Shown: positions 21,975 through 30,982, numbered from the stretch's first letter. The stretch is 64,000 nt of DNA from Aurantiacibacter spongiae (GCF_003815535.1 NZ_RPFZ01000001.1:682001-746000); one strand, 5' to 3'. Notes: generated from the letters alone by a model not told the origin. A program made the numbers and translations.

Positions 21975-22571
21975 ATGACGACCGACACGCTTTCCGCAGA
22001 CGCTCTCGACCTCATCTTCCGCGACGCGCGCAGCTTCAATGGCTGGCACGACAAGGAGGTGACGGACGACCAGATCAAGGCAATCTACGAACTCGCCAAG
22101 ATGGGCCCGACCTCCGCCAACCAGCAGCCCGCGCGGTTCGTGTGGTGCAAGTCGCAGGACGCGAAGGAACGGCTGGCGAAGCACGCCTCGGAAGGCAACA
22201 GGGACAAGATCCTGACCGCGCCGGTGTGCGTCATCATCGGGTACGATCTCGATTTCCACGAGCATCTGCCCTGGCTGTTCCCGCATGCCGATGCCAGGAG
22301 CTGGTTCGAGGGGGACCGTGATGCCCGGCGCGAGAGCGCCTTTCGCAATTCCGCTTTGCAGGGCGCCTATCTGATGATCGCGGCGCGCGCGCTCGGTCTC
22401 GATTGCGGGCCGATGTCGGGTTTCGACCAGGACGGCACGACGAGGGAATTCTTCGCCGATCAGCCCAACTACCGGGCCGACTGGTTGTGTTCCATCGGCT
22501 ATGGCGACCGTTCGACCATCTTCGATCGTAGCCCTCGGCCCGAATTCGACCGCTTCAATCGCCTGACCTGA
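21975..22571 (+). CDS. rutE: Malonic semialdehyde reductase / RutE-like nitroreductase
   Basis: This 198-residue FMN-dependent nitroreductase-fold protein matches the RutE/HadB group. Segments closely following E. coli RutE are LIFRDARSFNGW, MGPTSANQQPARF, LPWLFPHADARSWF, FRNSALQGAYLMIAARALGLDCGPMSGFD and SIGYGD. RutE reduces malonic semialdehyde to 3-hydroxypropionate in pyrimidine ring catabolism, but no other rut gene is in the window, so the true substrate may differ. A purine-rich site (CGAAAGG) precedes the ATG. It follows the Nfu gene by about 60 bases and precedes tsaB by 17, consistent with one transcription unit. Confidence 0.88.
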   Translation: MTTDTLSADALDLIFRDARSFNGWHDKEVTDDQIKAIYELAKMGPTSANQQPARFVWCKSQDAKERLAKHASEGNRDKILTAPVCVIIGYDLDFHEHLPWLFPHADARSWFEGDRDARRESAFRNSALQGAYLMIAARALGLDCGPMSGFDQDGTTREFFADQPNYRADWLCSIGYGDRSTIFDRSPRPEFDRFNRLT

Positions 22572-22588
22572 CCCGCTAGGGGGGTCGG

Positions 22589-23212
22589 GTGAAGACCCTT
22601 GCCATAGATTGCGCGACGGAGGCCTGTTCGGTCGCCCTGTTCGACGGGCGCATGCTCGTGGACGGGCGGTTCGCGATACTCGGCCGCGGTCATGCCGAAC
22701 GGCTTGTCCCGATGATCGCCGAACTGCCGGACAAGGGGCGCGCCGACCGGATCCTCGTATCGCTCGGGCCAGGCAGCTTCACCGGCGTGCGCATCGGCCT
22801 CGCGGCGGCGCGGGCGCTGGGGCTGGCCTGGCGCATCGCGGTGCTGGGCTATCCGACGCTGGCGCTCGTCGCCGCGATGGCGCGGGCGGAGCGGCCGGGC
22901 CAGCCCGTCAGCGTGTGCATGAACGGGGGTCACGGCGAATTCTTCGTGCAGAACTTCGGCGGCGACGCATCCGCACAGGACGCGGCGCGCTCGCTCGCTC
23001 CCGAAGCGGCGGGCGAGGCCTGTCGCCACCATCTCGTCGCCGGGAACCGCGCCGCCGAGCTGGCCCGCCTGACCGGCGGCGAGCGCACCACGCTCGATCT
23101 GCTGCCCGACGCGCGGCATTGTCTCGCGCTGGGCGAGGATCACCTTACGCGCGATCTCGCCCCGATCTACGGACGCGGGCCCGACGCAATCCCGCCCAAG
23201 GCCCGCGCATGA
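22589..23212 (+). CDS. tsaB: tRNA threonylcarbamoyladenosine biosynthesis protein TsaB
   Basis: TsaB is the non-catalytic partner of TsaD in making the t6A37 modification of ANN-decoding tRNAs. The 207-residue sequence has the actin-like ATPase-fold N-terminus MKTLAIDCATEACSVALFD, GRGHAERLVPMIAEL, and the hallmark VSLGPGSFTGVRIGLAAARALG. The start is a GTG at 22589 with an upstream G-rich sequence (GGGGTCGG). Its stop overlaps the start of rimI by four bases (ATGA). The tsaB-rimI pairing is widespread in bacteria. Confidence 0.93.
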   Translation: MKTLAIDCATEACSVALFDGRMLVDGRFAILGRGHAERLVPMIAELPDKGRADRILVSLGPGSFTGVRIGLAAARALGLAWRIAVLGYPTLALVAAMARAERPGQPVSVCMNGGHGEFFVQNFGGDASAQDAARSLAPEAAGEACRHHLVAGNRAAELARLTGGERTTLDLLPDARHCLALGEDHLTRDLAPIYGRGPDAIPPKARA

Positions 23213-23667
23213 GCGATCCGGTCGATGCGATCATGGCCGTGATGGAAGCGAGCTTCGAGCATCGCTACGGCGAGGCGTGGAACCGGCGGCAGGTGTCCGA
23301 CGCGCTGATCATGCCCAGCACGCACTATCTGCTCGCCGGCATTACCGATGGCGCTGCCTTCGATCCGTCGCGCGCTACCGGGTTCGCCCTCACCCGACAC
23401 GCCGCGGACGAGGAGGAATTGCTTCTGATCGCGGTCCGTCCCGACGCGCGCGGTGCCGGCATCGCCAGCGGCCTCATGCACCGCTTCATCGCCGAGGCGG
23501 CGGGCCGCGGCTGCACGCGCCTGTTCCTCGAAATGCGGGACGGCAACCCGGCGGAGCGCCTTTATCGCCGCTTCGGTTTCGAGCCGGTCGGCAGGCGACG
23601 CGGCTATTACCGGGGGGCGATTGGCGGACCGGTCGATGCCATTACTTTTGCCAAGACGGACGTTTGA
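23209..23667 (+). CDS. rimI: Ribosomal protein S18 alanine N-acetyltransferase-type GNAT protein (RimI)
   Basis: This 152-residue GNAT acetyltransferase has the acetyl-CoA binding core LLLIAVRPDARGAGIASGLMHRF (motif A, with the R/Q-x-x-G-x-A pattern), followed by FLEMRDGNPAERLYRRFGFEPVGRRRGYY, the typical RimI ending. RimI acetylates the N-terminal alanine of ribosomal protein S18. The call rests on this core plus the direct coupling to tsaB through a 4-bp ATGA overlap. Other GNAT substrates remain possible. The gene closes the translated cluster before the mucR promoter region. Confidence 0.88.
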   Translation: MSDPVDAIMAVMEASFEHRYGEAWNRRQVSDALIMPSTHYLLAGITDGAAFDPSRATGFALTRHAADEEELLLIAVRPDARGAGIASGLMHRFIAEAAGRGCTRLFLEMRDGNPAERLYRRFGFEPVGRRRGYYRGAIGGPVDAITFAKTDV

Positions 23668-23686
23668 TCGGTTCTTCAATCGGTCA

Positions 23687-23715
23687 TTGTCAGCCCGTTT
23701 CGTGTTCGATAATGC
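23687..23715 (+). promoter_or_regulatory. Predicted sigma70-type promoter of mucR
   Basis: TTGTCA at 23687-23692 and TAATGC at 23710-23715 are separated by exactly 17 bases. They lie in an AT-richer stretch just after rimI and about 125 bases before the mucR ATG. This leaves a leader of roughly 115 bases in which a MucR-type autoregulatory site could lie. The prediction is from sequence only. Confidence 0.5.
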
Positions 23716-23838
23716 TTTATTTGCGACAGGCGACGCCTTCCCTCTTGTGACACCGGTGTTTCAGGTCCAGATGCAATCGAGTTCGGTCCTATCGAAGTCC
23801 GGACAATAACGGGTCAATACAATTTATCAGAGGCTTTG

Positions 23839-24276
23839 ATGGACACTTCCGAAAACGACATGAACGAGATGATGATTACGCTGACCGCCGATATCGTCAC
23901 CGCGCATGTTTCCAATAACAATGTCGACGTGGACGCCCTTCCCTCGCTGATCGAGAAGGTCCACGGGGCGTTGTCCGGCCTCGGCACCGCCGCGCGGGAA
24001 GAGGAACGCCCCGAACCCGCCGTCACCGTGCGTGCATCGGTGAAGAACGACCACCTCGTGTGCCTGGAAGACGGCAAGAAGATGAAGATGCTCAAGCGTC
24101 ACCTGATGACCGATCACGGGATGACGCCGGAGGAATATCGAGACCGCTGGAACCTGCCCGCCGACTACCCGATGGTCGCGCCCGATTACGCCGAGAAGCG
24201 GCGCGAACTGGCCAAGAAGATCGGTCTTGGTCGCAAGCCCGGCCAGAAACGCGGGCGGCGCAAGGCGGAGGGCTGA
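23839..24276 (+). CDS. mucR: MucR/Ros family zinc-finger transcriptional regulator
   Basis: This 145-residue DNA-binding protein is of the Ros/MucR family, which in Alphaproteobacteria represses exopolysaccharide, motility, cell-cycle or virulence genes and binds AT-rich DNA. The prokaryotic zinc finger is intact: Cys-Leu-Glu-Asp supplies the first pair of ligands (C-x2-D) and LKRHLMTDHG the His pair (H-x4-H), giving a CDHH site. The following MTPEEYRDRWNLPADYPMVAPDYAEKR is the family signature. The C-terminus is a basic tail (GRKPGQKRGRRKAEG). The ATG at 23839 is five bases after AGAGG. It has its own promoter region and is followed by a strong terminator. Confidence 0.95.
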   Translation: MDTSENDMNEMMITLTADIVTAHVSNNNVDVDALPSLIEKVHGALSGLGTAAREEERPEPAVTVRASVKNDHLVCLEDGKKMKMLKRHLMTDHGMTPEEYRDRWNLPADYPMVAPDYAEKRRELAKKIGLGRKPGQKRGRRKAEG

Positions 24277-24318
24277 ACAACCCTTCCGGTGCCGCCCCGG
24301 GGCGGTGCTTGAGCAACG

Positions 24319-24351
24319 CGCCCCGTCGCCCTATGGCTGACGGGGCGTTTT
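24319..24351 (+). terminator. Rho-independent terminator after mucR
   Basis: A perfect 9-bp stem (CGCCCCGTC pairing with GACGGGGCG) encloses an 11-base loop and is followed directly by TTTT. It lies 43 bases after the mucR stop and before fur, so it separates the two transcription units. Confidence 0.8.
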
Positions 24352-24391
24352 GCGTTTCGGCAACAGCCACCTTTTTTCGATGGGGACGACA

Positions 24392-24826
24392 GTGCATCAG
24401 CGAATAGACCTCGAAGCCCTGTGCGCCGAACGCGGCCTGCGCATTACCGAGCAGCGGCGCATCATCGCCAAGGTCCTGTCGGAAAGCGACGACCATCCCG
24501 ACGTGGAAAAGCTGCACGAGCGCGCCAGCGCGATCGATCCGAAAATCTCCATCGCCACCGTCTATCGAACCGTGCGCCTGTTCGAGGAAGCGGGCATACT
24601 CGACCGGCACGATTTCGGCGACGGCCGCGCCCGGTACGAGGCCGCGCCCGAGGCGCATCACGATCACCTGATCGACGTCGAGACGGGCAAGGTCGTCGAA
24701 TTCGTCGATCCGGAACTCGAAGCGCTGCAACGGCAGATCGCCGAGAAGCTGGGATACCGCCTCGTCGATCACCGCATGGAGTTGTATGCCGTGCGGATGG
24801 ACCGCGAGCGCGACAGCAAGGGCTAG
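24392..24826 (+). CDS. fur: Fur family transcriptional regulator
   Basis: This ~144-residue regulator of the Fur family controls metal-responsive genes. The winged-helix domain is LCAERGLRITEQRRIIAKVL, with HPDVEKLHERA and ISIATVYRTVRLFEEAGIL as the recognition region. The dimerisation domain carries the metal-binding AAPEAHHDHLIDVETGKVVEF. The CxxC pairs that bind structural zinc in gammaproteobacterial Fur are absent, as is usual in the alphaproteobacterial Fur/Mur branch, where members may respond to iron or manganese. I prefer the GTG at 24392 (GGGGAC about six bases upstream); an ATG at 24380 in the same frame would add four residues. It is followed after five bases by plsC. Confidence 0.92.
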   Translation: MHQRIDLEALCAERGLRITEQRRIIAKVLSESDDHPDVEKLHERASAIDPKISIATVYRTVRLFEEAGILDRHDFGDGRARYEAAPEAHHDHLIDVETGKVVEFVDPELEALQRQIAEKLGYRLVDHRMELYAVRMDRERDSKG

Positions 24827-24831
24827 GCCGC

Positions 24832-25686
24832 GTGACGCCGGAGCGTGCCGCCATCGACGCCGGCGACAGTCCGCCGCTGACCCCGGCAGGGTGGTTGCGG
24901 CTGACGGGGCGCTCGATCCTGCTGCTGCTGGCGATCCTCACCTGCGTGCCGGCGCATTACGTCTATCGGCTGTTCGCCTACGGCTCGCCGTTTCCCAAGC
25001 TGTTTCTCGGCTGGGCGGCGCGCATATGCGGCGCGCGGGTGCGCAAGATCGGCACGCCCCTGCGGCGCGATGTGGTCTTCCTGTCCAATCACCTGAGCTG
25101 GCTCGATATCCTGGCCGAGGCCGGGGCAAGCGGGACCGCCTTCGTCGCCAAGGCCGAACTGGAAAGGGCGCCGCTGGTCGGCTGGCTGGCAGGGCTGAAC
25201 CGCACCGTCTACGTCAAGCGCGAGGCGCGCATGGACGTCGCCAGCCAGATCAACGCCGTGCGCGAAGCGATGGCCGACAACTGGTCCGTCACCATCTTTC
25301 CCGAAGGCACCACGACGGACGGGCAATCGCTGCTGCCGTTCAAGACCTCCATGCTCAAGCTGCTCGAACCACCGCCGCCGGGCGTGATGGTGCAGCCGGT
25401 GCTGATCGATTACGGCGACGTGGCCGAGGAGATCGGCTGGACGGGCAATGAAAGCGGGGTGGATAACGCCAGGCGCATCCTGTCGCGCCGGGGCAGCTTC
25501 CCGGTGACGATCCATTATCTCGAACCGTTCTCGCCAGAAGATTATCGCGGCCGCAAGGCGATCGGCGCGCGGGCGCGCGAGGCTATCGAGGCGAAATTGC
25601 TGGAAACGCTGGGCAAACCGTTGCGCGAATATCGCCATGCGGTCGATCCGGTGCGCTACACGCCAAAGGGTGGCGAACCGTCCTGA
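24832..25686 (+). CDS. plsC: 1-acyl-sn-glycerol-3-phosphate acyltransferase
   Basis: PlsC acylates lysophosphatidic acid to phosphatidic acid at the inner membrane. The 284-residue protein has an N-terminal membrane helix (about 22-42) and the acyltransferase blocks: NHLSWLD (the H-x4-D catalytic motif), [15 protein letters not shown], and [11 protein letters not shown] for glycerol phosphate binding. A Pro-rich turn ([19 protein letters not shown]) follows. The start is a GTG five bases after the fur stop, so it is probably co-transcribed with fur. Sphingomonad genomes commonly place this type of gene before miaB. Confidence 0.92.
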   Translation: MTPERAAIDAGDSPPLTPAGWLRLTGRSILLLLAILTCVPAHYVYRLFAYGSPFPKLFLGWAARICGARVRKIGTPLRRDVVFLSNHLSWLDILAEAGASGTAFVAKAELERAPLVGWLAGLNRTVYVKREARMDVASQINAVREAMADNWSVTIFPEGTTTDGQSLLPFKTSMLKLLEPPPPGVMVQPVLIDYGDVAEEIGWTGNESGVDNARRILSRRGSFPVTIHYLEPFSPEDYRGRKAIGARAREAIEAKLLETLGKPLREYRHAVDPVRYTPKGGEPS

Positions 25687-25727
25687 AGGGTTCAAAGGCG
25701 CCTGGAAATCAGCTAACGGGCGCGCCC

Positions 25728-27056
25728 ATGCACAAACGCGAGAAACCCCGGACCTACAGGGTCAAGAGCTTCGGCTGCCAGATGAACGTCTACGATGGCG
25801 AGCGCATGGCCGAACTGCTGGCCGAACAGGGCATCGCCCCTGCCCCCGATGGCGAGGAAGCGGATCTGGTGGTGCTCAATACCTGCCACATCCGCGAGAA
25901 GGCGACGGAGAAGGTCTATTCCGACATCGGCCGGCTGGTCAAGCGCGGGCGCGAGGCCGGCAGGGAACCGATGATCGCGGTCGCCGGCTGCGTGGCGCAG
26001 GCGGAGGGCGAGGAGATCATGGCGCGCGCCCCGGCGGTGGGCATGGTCGTCGGCCCGCAGGCCTATCACCGCCTGCCCGCCATGCTGGACCATGCGCTGG
26101 CCGGCCGGCGCAGCACCGACACCGACATGCCGGAAGACGCCAAGTTCGCCGCCCTGCCCCGCCGTCGCAAGGTCGCGCCGATAGCGTTCCTCACGGTGCA
26201 GGAAGGGTGCGACAAGTTCTGCACCTATTGTGTGGTGCCCTATACGCGCGGGGCGGAAATCTCCCGCCCCTTCGCCGATCTGGTGGAAGAGGCGAAGCGG
26301 CTGGTCGATGCCGGGGCGCGCGAGATCACGCTGCTGGGTCAGAACGTCAATGCCTGGAGCGGGGAGGACGGTGCGGGTCACGCGGTAGGCCTGGACGGAC
26401 TGGTGCGCGAACTGGCGAAGCTGTCCGATCTGGCGCGGATACGCTACACCACCAGCCATCCGGCGGACATGACCGACGCGCTGATCGCCGCGCATGGCGA
26501 GGTGGACAAGCTGATGCCCTATCTCCACCTGCCGGTGCAGAGCGGCAACGACCGCGTGCTCAAGGCGATGAACCGCAGCCACACCGCCGAAGGCTATCTG
26601 AACCTGCTCGACCGGTTCCGCGCCGCGCGTCCCGACATCGCGCTCAGCGGCGATTTCATCGTCGGCTTTCCGGGAGAGACGGAAGCCGAATTCGAAGACA
26701 CGCTGAAACTGGTGGACGCAGTCGGCTACGCGCAGGCGTTCAGTTTCAAATATTCGCCCCGCCCCGGCACGCCTGCCGCCACGATGGACGCCCAGGTCGC
26801 GAGAGAGGTGATGGACGAGCGGCTGCAGCGGCTTCAGGCCCGCCTCAACCGCGATCAGTTGGCCTTCAACGAAGCGAGCGTGGGCAGGACATGCGATGTG
26901 CTGGTGGAGCGGCGAGGCAAGCGCGACGGCCAATGGCTCGGCAAGTCGCCCTGGCTGCAATCGGTCTTCTTCGAAGGCGATGCGGCCATCGGTGACATCG
27001 TGCGCGTCAGGCTGGCGGATGCCGGCCCGAACTCGCTGCGCGCAGTGCGCGTCTGA
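25728..27056 (+). CDS. miaB: tRNA-2-methylthio-N6-dimethylallyladenosine synthase MiaB
   Basis: MiaB is a radical-SAM methylthiotransferase that converts i6A37 to ms2i6A37 in tRNAs reading U-starting codons. The 442-residue protein shows all three domains. The N-terminal UPF0004 domain has three cluster cysteines (SFGCQMN, NTCHIRE, AGCVAQ). The radical-SAM core has [15 protein letters not shown] (CxxxCxxC), then [16 protein letters not shown] and [19 protein letters not shown]-terminal TRAM domain starts near the Arg-rich [13 protein letters not shown]. Length matches the family. It is followed by a 363-base gap before phoH. Confidence 0.96.
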   Translation: MHKREKPRTYRVKSFGCQMNVYDGERMAELLAEQGIAPAPDGEEADLVVLNTCHIREKATEKVYSDIGRLVKRGREAGREPMIAVAGCVAQAEGEEIMARAPAVGMVVGPQAYHRLPAMLDHALAGRRSTDTDMPEDAKFAALPRRRKVAPIAFLTVQEGCDKFCTYCVVPYTRGAEISRPFADLVEEAKRLVDAGAREITLLGQNVNAWSGEDGAGHAVGLDGLVRELAKLSDLARIRYTTSHPADMTDALIAAHGEVDKLMPYLHLPVQSGNDRVLKAMNRSHTAEGYLNLLDRFRAARPDIALSGDFIVGFPGETEAEFEDTLKLVDAVGYAQAFSFKYSPRPGTPAATMDAQVAREVMDERLQRLQARLNRDQLAFNEASVGRTCDVLVERRGKRDGQWLGKSPWLQSVFFEGDAAIGDIVRVRLADAGPNSLRAVRV

Positions 27057-27419
27057 CAGGCAAGCGTATCGCCACCGCGGCGGTTTCCGGATCGCTGCGA
27101 CACCCGTTTCACTTTCCTACGCCGCCCGGGCCGGGCAGAGCGATGCAGACACGCCCCGTCCGCCCTGGCCGCGCTTTTTTTCCCCGCACGGCCGTAATCG
27201 TCAACTTCGCACCCGGAATAGCCTTTAAGCTACTGATATACCATAAGTTTTTGGTCCTCTTGGAAATTGACGCCACTGTCAACTTCGTCACCCTTTCCAA
27301 GGCGGGCAGACCGGCCGGCCCCGCCTTGCGCCAGTATCCCCCGCGCTCGCGGCAGGGCGACTTGCCAGCATGGGCCGAGGACTTATCTTTGGGATCGACG
27401 CTCGAACGAAAGGACTCGA
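27057..27419. other. Intergenic region between miaB and phoH
   Basis: These 363 bases hold no convincing gene. The first half is GC-rich and contains a possible terminator. The middle (about 27210-27300) is clearly AT-richer than its surroundings, with TTTAAGCTACTGATATACC, and probably contains the phoH promoter, although I could not fix a convincing -35/-10 pair. The 10-mer GTCAACTTCG occurs twice in direct orientation, at 27200-27209 and 27278-27287, each followed by (C/T)-less-than-perfect CACCC-like sequence; it could be a regulator site. Confidence 0.6.
27129..27181 (+). terminator. Possible Rho-independent terminator after miaB
   Basis: GGCCGGGC at 27129-27136 can pair with GCCCTGGCC at 27162-27170 with one bulge, and a run of seven T follows four bases later. 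The loop is long (about 25 bases) and GC-rich, so this is only a modest prediction. Confidence 0.35.
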
Positions 27420-28460
27420 TTGGCTCGCAACAAGACCCGTGACGGACAGCACCGGTCCGCCCCCTACGCGCCCGAACGCAACATCGCCTCGCAGCGCGCC
27501 CGCACGGAAGTCGCCTTCGACGAGGAAGCCGTGCTCGGCGCCCTGTTCGGCGAATTCGACGCCAACCTCGTCCAGCTGGAAAACCGCCTCGGCGTGTTCA
27601 TCGCGGCACGGGGGAACACCGTTTCCATAGAAGGCCCGGAAGACGAGGTCGCACGGGCGCGCGAGGTGCTGCTCAAGATGCACGAACGGCTGCTGACCGG
27701 TCAGGACATGGATGCGGGCGAGATCGAAACGCTCATCGCCATGTCGAACGAACCGACGCTGGAAGGGATCATAACCGGCGACGCGAAAACCCCGCCGATC
27801 ATGATCCGCACGCGCAAGAAGACCATCGCCCCGCGCAGCGCGCATCAGGCCGATTACATGCACCTGCTGGCCAAGACCGACGTGATCTTCGCGCTCGGCC
27901 CGGCCGGGACGGGCAAGACCTACCTCGCCGTGGCACAGGCGGTAAGCCAGCTCATTACCGGCAGCGTGCAACGCCTGATCCTGTCGCGCCCGGCGGTCGA
28001 AGCGGGGGAGCGGCTGGGCTTCCTGCCCGGCGACATGAAGGAAAAGGTCGATCCGTATCTGCGCCCGCTCTACGACGCGCTCTACGACTGCATGCCGCCC
28101 GAACAGGTGGACCGCCGGATCGCCAGCGGCGAGATCGAGATCGCGCCCATCGCCTTCATGCGCGGGCGCACCCTGTCCGATGCCTTCGTCATCCTGGACG
28201 AGGCGCAGAACACCACGAAGGAACAGATGAAGATGTTCCTCACCCGCTTCGGCCAGAACAGCCGGATGGTGATTTGCGGAGATCCGAAACAGGTGGACAT
28301 TCCCGGCGGCGACCGGATGAGCGGCCTCGCCGATGCCGTCGGCCGGCTGGAGGGCGTGGACGGCATCGGCGTGACCCGCTTCACCGCCGCCGACGTGGTT
28401 CGCCACCCGATCGTGGGCCGGATCGTGGAGGCTTACGAGGGCGAGAATGCCCAGCCCTGA
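27420..28460 (+). CDS. PhoH family ATPase (PhoH-like protein)
   Basis: This ~346-residue P-loop ATPase is of the PhoH family, linked to RNA metabolism and commonly encoded with ybeY. An N-terminal KH-like segment (NLVQLENRLGVFIAARGNTVSIEGPEDE) precedes the ATPase core: Walker A GPAGTGKTYLA, then LSRPAVEAGERLGFLPGDMKEKVDPYLRPLYD, and Walker B FVILDEAQNTTKEQMKMFLTR with GDPKQVDIP. I chose the TTG at 27420, six bases after AAAGGA; no ATG or GTG in frame fits better. It is the first gene of a phoH-ybeY-corC operon. Confidence 0.92.
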   Translation: MARNKTRDGQHRSAPYAPERNIASQRARTEVAFDEEAVLGALFGEFDANLVQLENRLGVFIAARGNTVSIEGPEDEVARAREVLLKMHERLLTGQDMDAGEIETLIAMSNEPTLEGIITGDAKTPPIMIRTRKKTIAPRSAHQADYMHLLAKTDVIFALGPAGTGKTYLAVAQAVSQLITGSVQRLILSRPAVEAGERLGFLPGDMKEKVDPYLRPLYDALYDCMPPEQVDRRIASGEIEIAPIAFMRGRTLSDAFVILDEAQNTTKEQMKMFLTRFGQNSRMVICGDPKQVDIPGGDRMSGLADAVGRLEGVDGIGVTRFTAADVVRHPIVGRIVEAYEGENAQP

Positions 28461-28472
28461 CGCCTGCTGATC

Positions 28473-28985
28473 GTGGACCTGGAAATCGACATCGAGGGCT
28501 GGCCGGACGGCGACTGGTCCGATCTTGCGGAACGCGCGGCCGCCGCAGCGGCTGCGGTCGCGCCCGAACTCGCCAATCCGCGCCTTGTCGCCAGCCTGCT
28601 GTTCACCTCCGACAAAAGGGTCCGCGACCTGAACCGCGAATGGCGTGACAAGGACAGGCCGACCAACGTGCTCAGCTTCCCCATGGTCGAGCGCGTCGAT
28701 CTGATTCATCTGGACCCGCATGAAGGTCCGCCCCAGATGCTCGGCGACATCGCGCTCGCGTATGAGACCTGCGCGCGCGAAGCGGCGGCAAAGGGCATCG
28801 CGCTGGCCGACCATGCCGCGCACCTCGTGGTGCACGGCTTTCTCCACCTCGCTGGCCACGATCACGAGACCGGCGAGACCGATGCCGAGGCAATGGAGCG
28901 GCTCGAAGTGAAGGCGCTTGCGTCCATGGGGGTAGCGGACCCATATAGCGCGACCGACCGCGACACCGACCATGACAAGGGATAG
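28473..28985 (+). CDS. ybeY: Endoribonuclease YbeY (rRNA maturation factor)
   Basis: YbeY is a zinc endoribonuclease needed for 16S rRNA 3'-end maturation and ribosome quality control. The 170-residue protein has LLFTSDKRVRDLNREWRDKDRPTNVLSFP and the zinc motif HLVVHGFLHLAGHDHETG, with its three histidines (H-x3-H-x5-H). The start is a GTG twelve bases after the phoH stop. The gene end overlaps or abuts corC depending on the corC start. The C-terminal tail is acidic and family-variable. Confidence 0.95.
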   Translation: MDLEIDIEGWPDGDWSDLAERAAAAAAAVAPELANPRLVASLLFTSDKRVRDLNREWRDKDRPTNVLSFPMVERVDLIHLDPHEGPPQMLGDIALAYETCAREAAAKGIALADHAAHLVVHGFLHLAGHDHETGETDAEAMERLEVKALASMGVADPYSATDRDTDHDKG

Positions 28986-28995
28986 ACAAGGGGCG

Positions 28996-29946
28996 ATGCC
29001 CGACAGCGACAAACCGGACGGCTCGTCCAGTACCGACGGCGACGGCAGTAGTAGCAGCGGCGGCGGATTGTGGAACGTGATCCGCGGCCTGTTCGAGGAA
29101 CCGGGCGACACCAGCCTGCGCGCGCAGCTGGAGGAAGCCATCGACGAGCATGAGGGCGAAGCCGCGCGCAACGCCGGCCCGCACGACCCGGCGACGGACG
29201 ACATGTCCGCCGTGGAACTGACGATGCTGCGCAACCTGCTGCATTTCAGCGAACACGATGCCGACGATGTCGCCATCCCGCGCAAGGAAATCGTCGCCAT
29301 CAACGCCGCGATCGGATGGGACGAAATGGTCGCGCTGTTCGCGGAACACGGTCATTCGCGCATGCCCGTCTATCGCGAACAGCTCGACGACGTAATCGGC
29401 ATGATGCACATCAAGGACGTGTTCGCCTATCTCGCCAGCGACGATCCCCCGCCGCAGGACTGGACGGTGTTGATGCGGCAGCCGCTGTACGTGCCGCAGG
29501 CGCGCGGCGCGCTGGACGTTCTGGCGGACATGCGCGCACGCCGCACCCATCTCGCCGTCGTGGTGGACGAGTTTTCCGGCACCGACGGCATCATCACTAT
29601 CGAGGATCTGGTCGAGGAGATCGTCGGCGAGATCGAGGACGAGCACGACGAGGCGCCGATCGACCAGCTGGTCGAGATCGCCGAGGGCGTCTGGGATGCC
29701 GATGCCCGCGCCGAACTCGACGACGTGGCCGAGAAGGTCGGCGACCCGCAGCTGGCGGAGATCGAGGAACCGGTCGATACGCTTGGCGGTCTTGCCTTCG
29801 TGCTGGCCGAGGAAGTCCCGCAGGCCGGCACCGTCCTGACCCATCCGAGCGGCTGGCGCATGGAGGTCACCGCCGGCGACGAGACCCACGTAACCCGTTT
29901 GCGCCTGCATCGACCGCGGTCAGAGGAACCGGACGACGAGGCTTGA
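28996..29946 (+). CDS. CorC/HlyC family CBS-domain protein (hemolysin-like transporter-associated domain)
   Basis: This 316-residue cytoplasmic protein begins with a low-complexity Ser/Gly/Asp stretch (residues 2-28) and then SAVELTMLRNLLHFSEHDADDVAIPRKEI, the family's N-terminal signature. Two CBS domains follow (about residues 85-200, including VYREQLDDVIGMMHIKDVF and VVVDEFSGTDGIITIEDLVEEIVGEIEDEHD), then a CorC_HlyC domain ending HPSGWRMEVTAGDETHVTRLRLH. CorC-type proteins are linked to Mg/Co efflux and in alphaproteobacteria usually precede lnt. Here lnt is absent and a LysR gene follows. The ATG at 28996 follows AAGGGG; another ATG at 28972 would overlap ybeY by 14 bases. Confidence 0.9.
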   Translation: MPDSDKPDGSSSTDGDGSSSSGGGLWNVIRGLFEEPGDTSLRAQLEEAIDEHEGEAARNAGPHDPATDDMSAVELTMLRNLLHFSEHDADDVAIPRKEIVAINAAIGWDEMVALFAEHGHSRMPVYREQLDDVIGMMHIKDVFAYLASDDPPPQDWTVLMRQPLYVPQARGALDVLADMRARRTHLAVVVDEFSGTDGIITIEDLVEEIVGEIEDEHDEAPIDQLVEIAEGVWDADARAELDDVAEKVGDPQLAEIEEPVDTLGGLAFVLAEEVPQAGTVLTHPSGWRMEVTAGDETHVTRLRLHRPRSEEPDDEA

Positions 29947-30047
29947 AGCGGAACCGCACGGTTCTGTGTTGCGTTGCAGCATGGACAGTGACAGGCTCGC
30001 TTTTCGCTCGACACCGTCGTTCCGCCCGGCGACAAACCCGGTAATTC

Positions 30048-30926
30048 ATGCGCCGTCTTCCTCCCCTTCGTGCCCTTGAGGCCTTCATTCGAGTGGTTCG
30101 GCTCGGGTCTGCCCGCGCCGCGGCAGGCGAACTCGGTCTAAGCCCCTCCGCCCTGTCGCGCCGGATCAGCAATCTCGAGGAGTTCACCGGTCGCAAGCTC
30201 TTCAGTCGCAGCGGCCAGACCATGCGCCTGACCGATGAGGGCCGTGCGTTCTACGAATCGGTAGCCCCGCATCTGGAAGCGTTGGCCGCGGCGGTCGAAT
30301 CGCAGAGCGAGAACCTCCAGACCCTGCGCCTCCGGCTCGGAGTCATGCCGTTGTTCGGAACGCAGCGTCTGTTTCCGCGCCTCAACGAACTGCGCAGCGC
30401 CCATCCGCGGCTCCATCTCGACATCGACACCGGGCCGCATCTGGTCGACAGGGTGGGCGACACGCTCGATGCAGCGATCACGCTGACCGATCGGCCCGAC
30501 CCGGCCTTTCACTCGCTGCAACTCGATCAGAACACGGTCCACGCCATCGCCAACCGGAAGCTGGTGGACGATCTGGGTGTCGATCCCGACCGCGAGGCGC
30601 TGTCGAAGCAGACCTTCCTCGTCCACACCGACATGCCCAAGAGCTTCGATGCGTGGAAGCGGGCTGTCGGCATGGCGCACCTGCAGCCCTCGGCCGTTGA
30701 TCATTACGATTCCGGACAGCTCATCCTCGAGGCGGCGGCGCAGGGTATCGGCATCGCCATCATGCACGACGATCACCTGGCGCGGAACAACGATCAGCGG
30801 CTCGCCCGTCTTTTCGACGTGCGCGTGGAAAGCCCGTATTCCTATTACTTCATCTGTCGACCCGGAGATCTGGAGGCACGTCCCGTACGGATCTTCCATG
30901 ATTGGCTCCAGGGCGCCGGCCTATAG
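30048..30926 (+). CDS. LysR family transcriptional regulator (GcvA-like)
   Basis: This 292-residue LysR-type regulator has an N-terminal winged helix-turn-helix: LPPLRALEAFIRVVRLGSARAAAGELGLSPSALSRRISNLEEFTGRKLFSR. The start 'RRLPPLRALEAF' and the recognition helix are typical of the GcvA subgroup. The C-terminal substrate-binding domain runs from about residue 95. Co-inducer and targets cannot be read. It is followed after 56 bases by the EcsC family gene in the same orientation, which may be co-expressed; no divergent target lies next to it. Confidence 0.9.
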   Translation: MRRLPPLRALEAFIRVVRLGSARAAAGELGLSPSALSRRISNLEEFTGRKLFSRSGQTMRLTDEGRAFYESVAPHLEALAAAVESQSENLQTLRLRLGVMPLFGTQRLFPRLNELRSAHPRLHLDIDTGPHLVDRVGDTLDAAITLTDRPDPAFHSLQLDQNTVHAIANRKLVDDLGVDPDREALSKQTFLVHTDMPKSFDAWKRAVGMAHLQPSAVDHYDSGQLILEAAAQGIGIAIMHDDHLARNNDQRLARLFDVRVESPYSYYFICRPGDLEARPVRIFHDWLQGAGL

Positions 30927-30982
30927 GAACGCTCCGGGCAACCACCCATTTCACCCTCACGTCATACGAGAGGAGACAGGCT

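Noticed and set aside
24350-24391. Longer N-terminus for fur reaching into the mucR terminator
   Set aside because: It would start inside the terminator T-run and gives an N-terminus unlike other Fur proteins.
27143-27442. A 99-codon open frame between miaB and phoH
   Set aside because: It spans a likely terminator and the phoH promoter region, has no Shine-Dalgarno and overlaps the phoH start; the composition does not look coding.
29951-29964. Inverted repeat GAACCGCACGGTTC after corC, considered as a terminator
   Set aside because: The loop is only two bases and no T-run follows, so it is too weak to call.
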